DNA from: Cytospora piceicola
Lineage: Eukaryota > Ascomycota > Sordariomycetes > Diaporthales > Cytosporaceae
DNA length: 64,000 nt
Direction of reading: 5' to 3'
Assembly (NCBI GenBank): GCA_023375675.1
Contig: JALQBC010000006.1
Span: forward strand, 248,001-312,000
This document shows positions 33,508 to 46,700 of this stretch, in pieces. Every line of letters starts with the position of its first letter. Position 1 is the stretch's first letter. The notes under the pieces were generated by a model that was given only the letters and a program-made list of their open reading frames with translations, had not been told where the DNA came from and ran no database searches. The translations under genes and the position numbers were made by a program.

Positions 33508-34521
33508 TCTGGACGACGCAACGTGCCTGTATTAGGACCATCATCAATTGGTCTTTAGCGAAGAGAATCAACTTGGTCCATTCGCTGAAACCAAGTGTAT
33601 ACCATAGTAATTACACGATCCGTACGAAATACAGTGGTGATTTTATGCTCCACGGGGTTATAACATGCACGACACAGTAGGAAGACGATCTACCTGCAAG
33701 GAATGGTCTTGCAGCCTGGCAGGGCATAGGACAATCAGGACAATCAGGACAATATATGGCAGTCTCTGAGACAGCTTGCATCATGTACTACATGCACGCC
33801 ATATCGAACAACATCTCCTCAAGGCTGAATTAAAGTGATGGCGGCGGCCTATTTACCCCTTTTCCCCTTTTGTCTTGCAGCCAGCCATATTAATGGCTTA
33901 GGTACTATGTCCATGTACAATTAGAGCCACGCGTATGTCCGTTGTTAGCACAACCACACAGTATAGCATATGACCACTAACAGGACCATGCTGCGACCAG
34001 GTCTGCCCTTGGAGCGACCTCAAGCAGGACTAACAACGTACTACCCATGTACAGTGTGTACTATCTGTCTACCTAGGTACTTAGAGTAGTGTGTCTTCCA
34101 AGGCACAGGGCCAAGAGAAACCGCCAACGCCAACACCAACCCGTCTAGAGCATCGCTTCTTCTTTTCTACATTCTGTCATTTAATTTGTATTATTCTAAC
34201 TGGCCACCCTGGGCAGTTCCTCATTCTGACGGCTCGCCGCCTGACAAATCCACCTGGCTGATTGGACAACTATTCGTGAAGTCTGTCCCTCCTAAAGGAT
34301 CAAGTACCACCTGTGAACTGTTGCTTGAGAAACCTTGGAAGCTATCCGACATACTGTATATCCTGCCATCGTTACCGACCGTTCATCCCGACAGGCGCTA
34401 CAACGTCCCCCCGCTCCCACAATACTTACCCCATCCGCAAGGAAGAGACAACGCAGCGACGACCTCTGCTGAGCTATCGCGACAACTATCTTACTTGCCT
34501 GTTCCGTTCGCCGCAGCCAAG

Positions 34522-36306
34522 ATGAGGCTACGACAGCGCCGATCGCCTCTGGGCCTCCTGCTCATGTCCTCCCTTGCCGCGACTTCTGTCCTTGCCTCCT
34601 CGCCCGACTCGGTCCCCCTCAATGCAGTTACCGGCTCAAAAATAGGAACCAAAGATGCGCCCGTGGATGGGAAAGACGGGAGGCCACACGAGGGCCCCTT
34701 TGTCGAGTACACAGCCTCCACCAGCGGCGACGTCAAGAAGGACCTACCTCCTCTCGAGGGCCAACCGGATGACCCTACGATTATCGACGGCGTCAAGATA
34801 CCCCAGACGAATGACGGGGTCATGAACGACCCGGACCGGTCACAAGCGAAGGAGGGCACCACGGGCACGTCCGGCGGCGTGAGCGAGAAGGACCAGGTCC
34901 GTAAGGCAAAAGAAGGCGCGACGGGGGAGAAGGCCGAGAACAAACCAGAGTCGCCAAAAGAGGCCCCGCCTCTGCCGCAGAGCGAGCAGGAGAAGATGCT
35001 GAGCAGCGACAAGGGCAAGCCGGAGGGCAAGACCAGCGATGATGCCTCGGGGCTCGAGGTGCGTCGATATGTCTCTATCCGCTACACGTGACCTAGGAAA
35101 CAAAAGATGGCTAACGAGTCTACAATCGTCTCACAGAAACCCTCGAACCTTCCCGGGAAGACAGGCGACGCGGCCCTCCCGGTGCCCGAGTCCGCAAATA
35201 AGCACCACCTCGACGTCCCCTCGGGCGGCAAGTCCCCGGGCGGCTACCTGGCCGAGGACCCCGAGGGTCTGATCCGGCCCTTCCACTCCTTCATCCTCTC
35301 GTACACCATGATCCTCGTCTCTGAGATCGGCGACAAGACCTTCCTCGTCGCGGCGCTCATGGCCATGAAGCACGACCGCATCGTGGTCTTCTCCGCCGCC
35401 TTCAGCGCCCTCATCGCCATGACGGTCCTGTCCGCCGTGCTCGGCCACGCCGTGCCCACGCTGATCCCCAAGAAGGTGACCAACTTCCTGGCGGGCGCGC
35501 TGTTCCTCATCTTCGGCGCGCGCCTGCTCCGCGAGGGCCTGGCCATGAGCCCGGACGAGGGCGTCGGCGCCGAGATGGCCGAGGTGGAGATGGAGCTCGC
35601 CGAGAAGGAGGACCTCGCGCGCAGGGCCGGCCGCAGGCGGTCGTCCGCCGTCTCCCCCTACGCGCTGGAGATGGGCCTCGCCGGGGGCCGGGGCGGGGCG
35701 GCGGCGCATCAGCACGCGCAGCACCAGCACGCGCACACACGCAAGTCCCGCTCCCAGAGCCGCTTCCCGACGCCGCCGCGCAGCCCCTCGGCCTCGCCCG
35801 AGCGGAGCCCCAGCCCCGGCTCGCGGGGGCGCGGCCTCGCGGCCGCGCTCGGGGCCGTGTTCGACGGCGCGGGCAACCTGTTCTCGCTGCTGCTGAGCCC
35901 CGCGTGGGTGCAGACGTTCGTCATGACGTTCCTGGGCGAGTGGGGCGACCGCAGCCAGATCGCGACCATCGCGATGGCGGCGGGCCAGGACTACTGGTGG
36001 GTCACGCTGGGGGCGGTGCTGGGCCACGGCTGCTGCACCAGCGTCGCGGTCATCGGGGGGAGGGCGATCGCCGGGAAGGTTTCCCTTAAAGTTGGTGAGT
36101 GTTGACACTGGTCTTTCCCCGACAGACTACATTTGCCGAGGACTATGCTAATGAGGGCTGCTTTACAGTAACGGTCGGCGGCGCAGTAGCGTTTCTCGGT
36201 AAGAGGATTCCATTTTCTTTATCACCAGGTCTATATGCGGAACGAAATGCTAACGAGATGAACAGTGTTCGGCGTCATTTACTTTATTGAAGGCCTCTGG
36301 GCCTGA
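34522..36306 (+). CDS. GDT1: Gdt1-type Golgi Mn/Ca transporter (UPF0016/TMEM165 family)
   Basis: Four exons: 34522-35058, 35137-36094, 36169-36198 and 36266-36306; 521 aa. The family imports Mn2+/Ca2+ into the Golgi for glycosylation and ion balance. The start gives a signal peptide (MRLRQRRSPLGLLLMSSLAA), followed by a charged lumenal region (about residues 28-215). Two homologous membrane halves carry the signature E-x-G-D-(K/R)-(T/S): Glu242 in SEIGDKTFLVAALMAMKH and Glu447 in GEWGDRSQIATIAMAA. Between them lies a long low-complexity loop with an HQHAQHQHAH run and Ser/Pro/Arg repeats. The two last exons are tiny (30 and 41 nt) but complete the final helix, TVGGAVAFL-VFGVIYFIEGLWA. The coding sequence is very GC-rich right up to 600 bp from the AT-rich island. 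Confidence 0.93.
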
Positions 36307-36898
36307 AACAGCCCCATGGTTTTGGATCACTACGTTGCGCCTCACACATGAATGTAACCCGGGAGCCTGTCGACTTCCAACATGGCATTATCGGTTTATA
36401 GTAGCTGGCAGTAGCTGGCTGGAACGGGTTGTTATTTTTGCCGGCGCCGGAGGGAACATATGGCCGATGTTTTGGCGGAGCGGAAGTGGTGTTCTTCGGG
36501 TGTTTTAGGGTATATGCATGGACGGAGTCGAAAAGGCGACGGAGTTTGTTGTAAGAGGTGGCAAAATAATGCAAAAAAAAAACACAGTTGAACGTCACCA
36601 GGGAGCATCATCGAGCAGTATTGTTCCAGGGGAAGAAATCCAGGGGAGGCACCAGGAATCTGCGTCTGTTGTTGTTCGTTAGGAGGGAGGATGTGCATTT
36701 CAGGAACCTTGGGAAGCATACAATTGAAGTTGCCCGGCACTACCCAATAGAAAATTACGACATGGCTACTTATGTAGGTATGTAGATGAACTGGCCAAGT
36801 CATTCTGATGATCATATACGGATGGAGCTTGACCGATATGACAAGAATAGACGACAGGAAACGACAGGAAACGACAGGAAACGACAGGGGCACGTAGG
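36307..36898. other. GDT1 downstream spacer with 10-bp minisatellite
   Basis: Normal-composition DNA between GDT1 and the island. At 36851-36888 it holds four head-to-tail copies of ACGACAGGAA (last one variant), ending 10 bp before the inverted repeat. No gene is supported. Confidence 0.6.
36851..36888 (+). repeat. ACGACAGGAA minisatellite, left side of the element
   Basis: Four copies of a 10-bp unit immediately outside the left terminal repeat. The same unit, same orientation, occurs just outside the right terminal repeat (62952-62982). Confidence 0.9.
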
Positions 36899-37021
36899 TC
36901 AACTAGGGTACACTAAAAGTTCGCAGGGGCACCAAAATATAGGCCGGCCCTCTTTTCCGTACCCTACCTGTAAAAACTCAAAGGGTGTAAAATAGCCTGC
37001 CTTAAAAAAGGAGTGATCGGC
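36899..37021 (+). repeat. Left terminal inverted repeat of the 26-kb element
   Basis: Starts TCAACTAGGGTACACTAAAA. The first 70 or so bases match the reverse complement of the right end with a single T/C difference; the inner 50 bases differ at several positions, many of them C/T or G/A. Similarity stops near GTGATCGG, where AT-rich DNA begins. Confidence 0.92.
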
Positions 37022-40000
37022 TATACCTGCTAAACTTACGTAATTCGTCTTTACTTAGCCTACCGGCGTATTAGCGTATAGTAGGCTAAAATATAGTATA
37101 AACATTATAAACAATATTATAAACCTATTGTAAGATTATTTATTGTTTCTTATTACGTATATATAGAACTTATACTTTACTTTTAGATATTAAGCGTTAA
37201 TTAATATTACCGAGGTATTTAAATACTTCGGTTAATTAATATATAAACGTAATAAGTAATAAGTACTTATTATATATTTACTTTACTTAAGCTATTTATA
37301 AATAAACTTTAAGCGTATATAAACCTTATAACAGTTTTATTTATTTCTTTCTTTTACTACTTTTACCTTTATAAACGTATATCTATACGCCTTACCTATA
37401 CGTAGTACTAATTAAACATTTACTAATTATATTTAGTTCTACCTTTTTACTATAAGTAACTAATTATATATATTAGCTATTACGTTCGTAACCTAATAAA
37501 TATATACTAACTATAAATATAATAGTTAAAATAGCTACTTTTATCGTATATATAACGTGTTCTCCGATAATAATACGGTATAGAATAATATAAGCTAAAT
37601 ATATAGATAATAAATATAAGCTAACGATTTCGATAAGCTCGAGGTTGCTAATACGCCTAACCCCTCGACCTTTAGTTACTACTATAGTAAATATATAATA
37701 GCTCTTTTAAAGCTATATATAGACTAAATATATATAGGTCCTCTTTTTAACGCTAACTATAGTTAAGTTTTTACTTACTATTAGGCCGCTATTACAGCCG
37801 GTACTTATATTAGTAAATTTTATATTAAGTATATATTATACTAATACTAATTCTGTTATAATACTATAGCTTACTGCTACTAACGTAGCCGGTTAGTTAT
37901 TCGATATTATAAGTTAAATATATATTTACTATATCTAGCCCTTCCCTACCCCGCTATCGTTCTGTTTAGCTATAATACCGGTATATAAGTTTTTTAAACC
38001 TCTTATATATAAAAAGTATTAGCTAAATATATATAGTTATAAGGTCGATATTAGTAAAGGCACCTTTTACAGCACTATAATTACCGACTAACTTAGTATT
38101 AGTTAAGTTATTTATATTTAACAGATATAGACTATATACTTATACTTTCGTTAGCTTCGCCGATATATACGTACTGCTTACCTTAGTACTAGTATATTTA
38201 TTATTTTACCTATAAAGAGTATATATTAACTATTTATATTTAGTCGTTAACCCCTCTCGTAGTAATATCGGACTTCCCGAGATTACCGTTAGTAAGAAGT
38301 ATATTATATCTGTTATATTTATATATAATATATACTAACCTTATTTAACGCTTTAATACGTTATATCCTTTACCTCGGTTAAAAGAACTAAAGCTTTTTA
38401 TTAAAGCTTTAGTATAATATATATTATATACTATTTTAATATAAGCTAACTATATTATAGCCGTAGTCCTTTTATTATCGCTTACCTTTATAATAAGGCT
38501 AAGAATATTATATAAATTTACGTTTTTTAAATATTAAATATATAGGTAGCTGTTAATTAGTAGTAACGCTAATAATAAAGCCTTCGCTTAACGCTTTAAT
38601 ACTAGTTTTTACCGCCTTATAAGTCTTCTTTTAAAATTATAAGCTAACTATATACTTACTATCTATATAATATATATTAAAGACTTTTAAAGCTTATAAG
38701 CTATACTTTATTTAACCTTTTATACTTAAATATACTTTACATATATACTATTATCTTCCTCTTTCTTTCTTATCTTTTTTACTATCTTACTAAAAATAAG
38801 TATATACTTAACGTCGGCTAATTAGTTTAGTATTTTTTATTTTACCTTACTTTACCTTTATACGTAAGTTATATTTTATATATACTAAATATAAGTTAAG
38901 GCCGTCGACCTTAAAGTTATCCTTCTTAGTACCTTTAATAGCCGGAAGGTACGTTATTATAGACTATATATATATTATATATCTGCTAATATAATATAGG
39001 AAAAGTCTAGAAAGGGTAGTATTACTACTTTTAAGAGCGTTACTCTTAAAACTCTTAAATTTAATAGCTTTAGTATATATATATAAGCTATCTATATACT
39101 TAATAAGTATAAGCTAATATTACTACTAGCTAACCGCGTTATTAAAGTTAAAACCGCTTCCTATAAGTACTTTAATCTACCTACTTATTATATATAATAC
39201 TAATACTATATAAGTCGTTTTAGCTGTATTAGTAAGCTTTTAGCTAAGGCTGCTATTAACGCCGACTTTAAAAACGGTACCGTTTAAGTTAACTATATAT
39301 TAGGTATAAGGGTTTAAACTATAGATTTAGACCGATTATATTTAGGTTTCGACTAAACTATATATATAAGTATTATATATTAAGGAGGATATAGGTTTAT
39401 ACCGTTCGTAACTAGGTTTATACTAGATTACTATATATTAACTTTATATACGGATTTAAACTGCTGTTTTTAGATTTAAACTAATATACCTAGTTAGTAT
39501 ATATATATTACCTGTCTATTACTAAGTTTATACCGGCTTTATATATAGACTAAAATCGATATTATATATTATTATTATATTAACCTTATAATAACTTTAT
39601 ACTACTAAATATTATCCTTTAGTTTTTCTTATAATTCCCGGACTTCCTTTTTTAAATCTGCTAATTTTTTACGTTATAGTAGACGGTCTTTTTCCCGACG
39701 TACGTTTATTATTTGCTACGTCTATACTTACTTTTTAGGGTCGTTTTTAAAGATAGTAGACGTAGTAAGGGCTTTCGATAAAGACTTAGCTAAAGGCGTA
39801 AACGAAGCTTTAGATAAAGCTTTAAATCGAAGCTTTAAAGATAACTTAAATAGCTTTCTAAGGCTAGCTAACTACTATACTAGTATTATACTTACTGCTT
39901 GCTATATTAGTATTAGGCTTAAATTAATTATATAAGCTATACTTATATTACTTCGCTTAGTAAAAGATAAGCTAGGAAACTATATTTATCTAATACCTGC

Positions 40001-40255
40001 TAAGCTTAGCTTTAACGCGTTATTATTATTAATATTCTATAGTAATGCTAAAGCGTTATTTAATAGTATTACGTTAAAGGCTATTACCGATACTATACTT
40101 AAAGTAGGTATATACTCCTTTTCTATAAAAGGATTATCGTTTAATACCGGTATACTTAGATTCGGTATATTATAAGTATTACTTAGGTTAAACGGCTAAG
40201 CTAAGTTTATAGCACGCTTAACAGCTTATAGTTATAGTCGTTTATTATTTTAGTT
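37022..40255. other. Left AT-rich arm of the element, heavily mutated
   Basis: Very AT-rich with stops in all frames. No intact gene. From about 39900 down to 39620 the minus strand reads like a mutated coding relic with a coiled-coil character (INVRREKDRLL, then stop, then RKKLADLKKEVREL), with stop codons where Gln or Arg codons would be expected. Palindromic and ATATAT-rich segments abound. Nothing else is recognisable. Confidence 0.5.
39600..39900 (-). pseudogene. RIP-mutated coding relic with coiled-coil character
   Basis: On the minus strand one frame shows protein-like segments interrupted only by TAA/TAG, e.g. NDPKK, QIINVRREKDRLL, RKKLADLKKEVREL and EKLKD. This is what RIP does to Gln codons (CAA or CAG to TAA or TAG). 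The segment resembles a charged coiled coil such as a leucine-zipper tail. It could be the end of the element's own transposase or an unrelated captured gene. Confidence 0.35.
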
Positions 40256-40440
40256 AACTGGGGAACGGCGGTAGGACCGCCTGCCGAGAAGGCCTTCCGT
40301 TAAGAAGGATCGGAAACTTAATAGCTAGTTAGTTAGATAGTTAAATACGCCGCTTAGGCTGCTCCGGATCCGATAAAGTAACGCCCTTCGGGCGTTACTC
40401 TATCGTCTCCTCCGCAGCCTTAAGCGGCGAAATATTTATT
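40256..40440. other. GC-rich structured island inside the AT-rich element
   Basis: A sharply GC-richer 185-bp stretch. It begins with a small perfect hairpin (GGCGGT-AGG-ACCGCC, 40267-40281) and ends with the long hairpin at 40348-40429. It marks the border between the left arm and the TTAC tract. Confidence 0.7.
40348..40429 (+). repeat. Long two-stem hairpin with TTCG loop
   Basis: The outer stem pairs CGCCGCTTAGGCTGC (40348-40362) with GCAGCCTTAAGCGGCG (40414-40429) with one bulged base. The inner stem pairs GATAAAGTAACGCCC (40372-40386) with GGGCGTTACTCTATC (40390-40404) with one mismatch, closing on a TTCG tetraloop. Pairing has survived in DNA otherwise saturated with C-to-T changes. 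Confidence 0.85.
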
Positions 40441-41544
40441 TATTTACTTTATAATTAACTATTTTTTAGCTAATTTATATATTTACTTACTTACTTACTT
40501 ACTAACTTAATTACTAACTTACTTACCTACCTACCTACCTACTTACTTACTTACTTATTAACTTACTTACTTAATAACTAAGTAACTAACTTATTAACTA
40601 CCTTTTTAGCTAACTTACTAGCTAACGTATTAGCTAACTTATTAGCTAACTTACTAGCTAACTTACTTACTTACTTACTTACCTACTTACCTACTTACCT
40701 ACTTACCTACTTACCTACTTACCTACTTACCTACTTACTTAATAGCTAACTTACTAGCTAGCTTACGTACTTACTTCTTTACCTACTTACTTATTTACTT
40801 ACTTAATAGCTAATTTACTTACTAAGTAATTTACTAGCTAACTTACTAACTAACTTACTAGCTAACTTACTTACTTAATAGCTAACTTACTAAATACCTT
40901 ACGTACTTACTTACCTACTTACTTATTTACTTACTTACTTACTTATTTACTATTTAACATACTTACTTATTTACTATATAACTAACTAACTAACTTATTT
41001 ATTGCTTTACTTACTTAGTAATTAAATACTTAAATTACTAGCTACTTTACTAACTACTTTACTAGTTAAATTACTAGTTAACTTACTTACTAACCTACTT
41101 ACTTACTTACTTACCTACTTACTTATATACTTAATAACTAACTTACTAAATAGCTTACTTACTTACTTATTTACTTACTTACTTATTTACTTACTTACTT
41201 ATTTACTTACGTAATAGCTAATTTACTTACTAGTTAACTTACTAGCTAACTAACTAACTTACTTACTTACTATTTAACTTACTTACTTATTTACTTACTT
41301 ACTTACAGTTTTACTTATTTACTTATATATTTACTTACTTAATAGCTAACTTACTTACTAATTTACCTACTTACTTACTTATATACTTACTTATTTATAT
41401 ACTTATTAGCTAATAGACTTACTAGCTAATCTACTTACTAGCTAATTTACTAATAAACTTACTTACTTACTTACTAACTTACTTAATTACTTAATAATTA
41501 ACTGGCTAACTTACTAGCTACTTTACTAGCTAACCTACTAGCTA

Positions 41545-41605
<61 letters not shown>

Positions 41606-42392
41606 TTTATTTATTTAGTAGCTTAGTTATTAACTAACTAACTTACTTATTTACTTACTTATTTATTTACTTATTTACTAATTTACTTTTTAAATTTAAT
41701 AGCTATTTTATATACTTATTTATATACTTACTTATTAGCTAGCGTATTTACTAATAAACTTATTAACTAGCTTATTAACTTACTTTACTTATTTATTTAT
41801 TTACTAGCTTATTTACTAACTAACTAACTTATTTATTAACTTATTTAGTTACTTACTTACTTTTAATTTAACTACTTTTTAATTTAGTTACTTACTTACT
41901 AACTAGCTTACTTAGTTACTTACTTACTTACTTAAAGATTAAATAATTAAACTACTAGCTACTTTACTAACTAGATTACTAACTACTATACTAACTACTT
42001 CACTAGCTAATATATTAACTACTTTACTAGCTAATTTACTAGCTAAATTACTAACTAACTTACTAGCTAACTTACTTACCTACTTACCTACTTACCTACT
42101 TACCTACTTACCTACTTACCTACTTACTTACTTACCTACTTACCTACTTACTTACTTACTTAATAGCTAACTTACTAGCTAGCTTATATACTTACTTACT
42201 TACTTACTTATTTACTTACTTACTTACTTATTTAATAGTTAACTAGCTAACCTGCTAGCGACTTTACTAGCTAGCCTACTAGCTAACCTACTTACCTACT
42301 TACTTACTTACCTACTTACTTACCTTTATACTTACTTCTTTACTTACTTACTTACCTATAAACTTACTTCTTTACTTACTTATTAGCTAACC

Positions 42393-42442
<50 letters not shown>

Positions 42443-43509
42443 TTTACTTACTTATTTACTTACTTATTTACTTACTTATTTACTTACTTATTTACTTACT
42501 TATTTAGTTATTAGTTTAGTTATTAACTTACTTATATATTTATTTATATATTTATTTACTTATTAACTAATTTACTTTTTATATTTAATAGCTATTTTAT
42601 ATACTTATTTATTTACTTACTTATTAAGTAATATATTTACTTATAAACTTTTACTAGCTTACTAGCTTACTTTACTTACTTATTTATTTATTAGCTTAGT
42701 TACTAACTAAGTAACTTATTTATTAACTTATTTATTTACTTACTTACTTTTAATTAAACTACGTTTTAATTTACTTACTTACTTACTTACTTATTAACTT
42801 ACTTACTAGTTAATTTACTTATTAGTTAACTTTCTAGCTAACTTACTAGCTAACTTACTTACTTACTTACATACTTACTTATTTATTTACCTATTAGTTA
42901 ATTTACTTACTAGCTAATTTACTAATTAACTTACTAGTTAACTTACTAGCTAACTTACTAGCTATCTTACTAGCTAACCTACTAGCTAACGTACTAGCTA
43001 ACTTACTTACTTACCTACTTACTTACCTACTTAGTAATCTACTTACTTACTTATTAACTTACTTACTTACTTACTAACTTACTTACTTACTTACTTACTT
43101 ATTTACTTATTTACTTATTAATTTACTTACTTAGTTTTAATTTATTTACTTTTTAATTTACTTACTTACTTACTTACTAGCTAACCTATTTAGTTACTTA
43201 GTTAATTAATTACTTAATAATTAAATAACTAAATTACTAACTACTTTATTAACTAGCTTACTAGCTAATTTACTAGCGAATTTACCTACTTACTTACTTA
43301 CTTACTTACTTATTTACTTATTTAATAGCGAATTTACTTACTAGATAACTTACTAACTAACTTACTAACTTACTAACTAACTTATTAACTAACTTACTTA
43401 CTTACTTACCTACCTACTTACGTATTTACTTATTTAATAGTAAATTTACTTACTAGCTAACTTACTAACTAACTTACTAACTAATTTACTAACTAAGTTA
43501 CTTACTTAC
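40441..43509. repeat. Degenerate TTAC/ACTT tetranucleotide tract, 3 kb
   Basis: Almost the whole stretch is built from ACTT/TTAC tetranucleotides with variants TTAT, TACC and TTAG and recurrent AGCTAACTTACT blocks. It continues after the first retrotransposon (50607-51283), so the original tract was about 3.7 kb. This is far longer than ordinary microsatellites in such genomes. Confidence 0.9.
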
Positions 43510-43714
43510 TGTCACAGGCTAGAGCCCACAGGGGCTTCGGCACACACAGGCCGAAGCCTGCGCCATAACGCTACACCTACGCTATAACGCTTAAGAGCAG
43601 TATAATCTCTACTCTACGTACTACTATAGCAGCTACTTAGAATCTTCCTTTATAAAAGATTATAAATAGTAATAGGACCCCTTTCTATAACCACTTAAAG
43701 GCTAGCCTTTTATA
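43510..43714 (+). repeat. 5' LTR of copy 1
   Basis: 205 bp beginning TGTCACAGGC, with an internal hairpin GGCTTCGG...CCGAAGCC. Its first 60 bases keep many CpA sites and are the least mutated of the four LTRs. Confidence 0.88.
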
Positions 43715-46700
43715 TATAATCTTCTATTTATTATAACAGGCGATAGCACTACTAAAGAGCAGTTATAGCTTAAGACGATGTTAAACGAGTCTTTACCCGA
43801 AACAGAGTAACCTGCCTTTACGTTAAACCTTTTCTAATAGCTATAAAAATAGTAATTCGAGGTCTACGAACGAAACCGCGTTAACGAATATAACGAACTT
43901 ATATAAGTTATTTCCGAACTACGTAAAAGCAGCGAGGTAAGCCGTCGTAAACTATAAGAATAGTTTATAAGTATTTTTTAAGAAGCCGAAGCGAGATAGG
44001 CTGCTAATTAAATTTATACCTAATCGTAGGCTAGTAATACGTCGGCTATAGGCGAAACGCCCTTCGATAAAAACCGAGCAGAACCTACTCTCGCACTTAA
44101 AGAACTACTGTTTTTAAGCTTATATAACGACTAAGGCTTAAAACGTAATAATATAAACCGAGACTTTTTAGCTAATAAAAAGCGTAAGCCCTTCCTTTAG
44201 CCCGAAAAGTTTAATAGTAATTAGACGTACTATCTTTTATAAAAAGCGCAGATAAAATATAAACTTAATCGGAATATAGACTTTATCGGTAATAACTACG
44301 ATAAATATTACGCGATTTATAATTACTTAAAAAGAGTAACGAAAAAGCTTATTAGCCCTTACTATACTACCGGTAGGCCTAATTAAAACTATAACCTTAT
44401 CGTTTTTATAATATACCTTTATAGTTACTATTATAACGAAAATATATTAGTATAAGTAAGATAAGAGCTATTTAAAACTATATAGGGCGAGAACTAAAAA
44501 TTCTTTCCGTTTTATATAAACTAAGAATAAGTACTTTCTAAGTTAAAAGGGACCTTTTAGCTTAACGAAGCTAAGCTTACTATCCTCTTAAAAGCAATTA
44601 ACGATAAGCTAAAAAGAGAACTTATACCTATAAATATACCGACTTATTATACGAAATAAGTTAAGACTATACTTAAAATTATAAGAAATATAGAACGTTT
44701 AAGCTTAAAAAAAAAGAATAGCTATTCGGCTACTTTTTATATAAATACGTTTAAATAATCGAAATAATAAACGTTAATAACGATATACTATATCGCCGCT
44801 AATAAAAACGGCGATATTATAATAACCGGCGTAAACGTTATAAAAGTCGAATAAAGTAAAAAGTAATAAGCGCGTTAAGTAAGTAGCGAAGAGATTTAAT
44901 AACGTAAAGATAAAAACCTTTATTTATATTACGCTTAGTCCGACTACTATATAAACCGCTATTATTTACTATTAGCTACGCTCTTTTTACAGAGTAGCGT
45001 TTAAGCTATTATTACCCGGAGGGAGGGAGAAGAAGATAAAGACTTAATCGGCTTTTAAACGGAAAACGAGTAGCTTTTATACTTAGTCGCGTATAAGAGT
45101 TAAAAGGTATTAAGTTTAAGCTAAAGGCTATAAAGCTATTTATAAACGGTTCCCTTTTTATAGTTAACTTACTATATAATTAAATTAAGTTTATTAACAT
45201 ACTAATAAATACCGGCTATAAAAACTACTTTACAGTTAATAACTAGCTTATTTATAATCTTTACCTTATATACTTTCTTATCTCCCTTTATACTTTAAGA
45301 TAAGTAGCAGGCTTTAAAACTATTACTTTTCCGGGAGTTATTTTAAAAATAACCTTTTTAAACGTTAACTTCGATAAATATAAATACTACGTTTAAGCTT
45401 ATATTATCTTATATCTATACTATAGTATTATCTTAAGAAAGCTATAAGCCGAGATAAAACGTATTACTTATACGGCTTACGAGTATCGTATTATAATCGG
45501 ATAAGTAAGCAACCTTAAAGTATAAGAATAAAAGTTTACTTTTATCTCGAAGTACGCTATTATAAACGTTAGTACGCTTATCTTCGAAGCTAAAGTATAA
45601 TAAAGTAAGCGTTTACAAATAGCGACTATATAGCTTTTTACTATAATACTTATAGATATTAATAAAGTACTTACTTCGAAGATCGAAGTATAGGTTACCG
45701 ACCGCCTTTTATAAAAGTTCGTTTATTTTACTAAACTCTTCGATAAAAATAAAAGGGATAAGCTTTTACTATACCGCTTAAAAGCTAACTACAAGATTTA
45801 CTTTACCTTTAATATAAACAGTAAGCTAGTTAAAGCTTTATAAAGCCTTTTATACAGAATATCGCGAAACGAGCTTTTAGTCTTTTATAAAATACTTACC
45901 GAGCTACTCGATAAAGGCTATATATAAGCAAGTAGCTTATTAGCAGGCGTATCGGTTATCTTCGTTAAAAAGCTCGGTAAAGGCGTTTATTTTTATATTA
46001 ACTATTATACTTTTAATACTATTACCTAAGCGGATTAATACTTTTTCTTTTTTATTAAAGAAATACTTATAAGTATTTTATAGGTAAAGTAGTTTATTAA
46101 GCTCGATATCCGAACGGCTTTTTATAAGCTTTATATTAAAAAAAGAGATAAGTAAAAAATAGCCTTCTAGACTTAATTCGGCTTTTTCGAATAGTTAGTA
46201 ATACCTTTTAGCTTATCCGGAGTACTTATTATTTTTTAATAATATATTAACTTAGTATTATATAAGTACCTCGATATTACTTATTTAACGTATTTCGATA
46301 ATATACTTATTTACTTTAACAGGATACGCTAAAATTATAATATTAAAGTTAAGTAAATCTTAAGTGTTTTATAAGCTATAAGACTTAACTTAAATATTTT
46401 TAAATATAAGTTTAACGTATAGAAGACGAAATACTTTAGGTTTATTATTAAGGCCGGCGTCGGAATTAAGATAAACTCAGAGAAACTGCTTACTATTAAA
46501 GACTAAAAAGCTTTAAGTATATTTAAAGACGTATATAGCTTTTTCAGCTTTATTAACTTCTACCGGTAGTTTATTAAGAATTACTTAAAGATCGCCGGCC
46601 TCTTTTTACTTTTTATAAAGAAAGAGACTCCTTTTCGCTAAAAACTTAAGTAAAAAGCTTTTTTTAAGTAGCTTAAGTACTACTTTATTACTAAACCGGT

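Larger units (their letters stand above)
32910..34521. promoter_or_regulatory. Divergent promoter region between the Tbf1-like gene and GDT1
   Basis: Near the Tbf1-like start it carries telomere-type repeats (33015-33031 and 33113-33124). A dense TACCTAGGTA palindrome cluster lies at 33425-33507. Two copies of GGACAATCA plus a partial third occur near 33730-33754. The 34186-34521 segment is open in the GDT1 frame but lacks a plausible upstream start; I treat it as leader. Confidence 0.55.

Noticed and set aside
34186..34521. 112-residue N-terminal extension of GDT1
   Set aside because: The ATG at 34522 gives a proper signal peptide; the upstream frame is low in protein character and starts without a good ATG context.
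35131..36108. 325-codon minus-strand frame opposite GDT1
   Set aside because: It is the shadow of a very GC-rich gene; composition is Arg/Gly/Ala-biased and the plus strand encodes conserved EIGDKT and EWGDRS motifs.
40372..40404. Bacterial rho-independent terminator
   Set aside because: The GC stem with TTCG loop looks like one, but it lies in a fungal mobile element, has no T-run and is enclosed in a larger stem.
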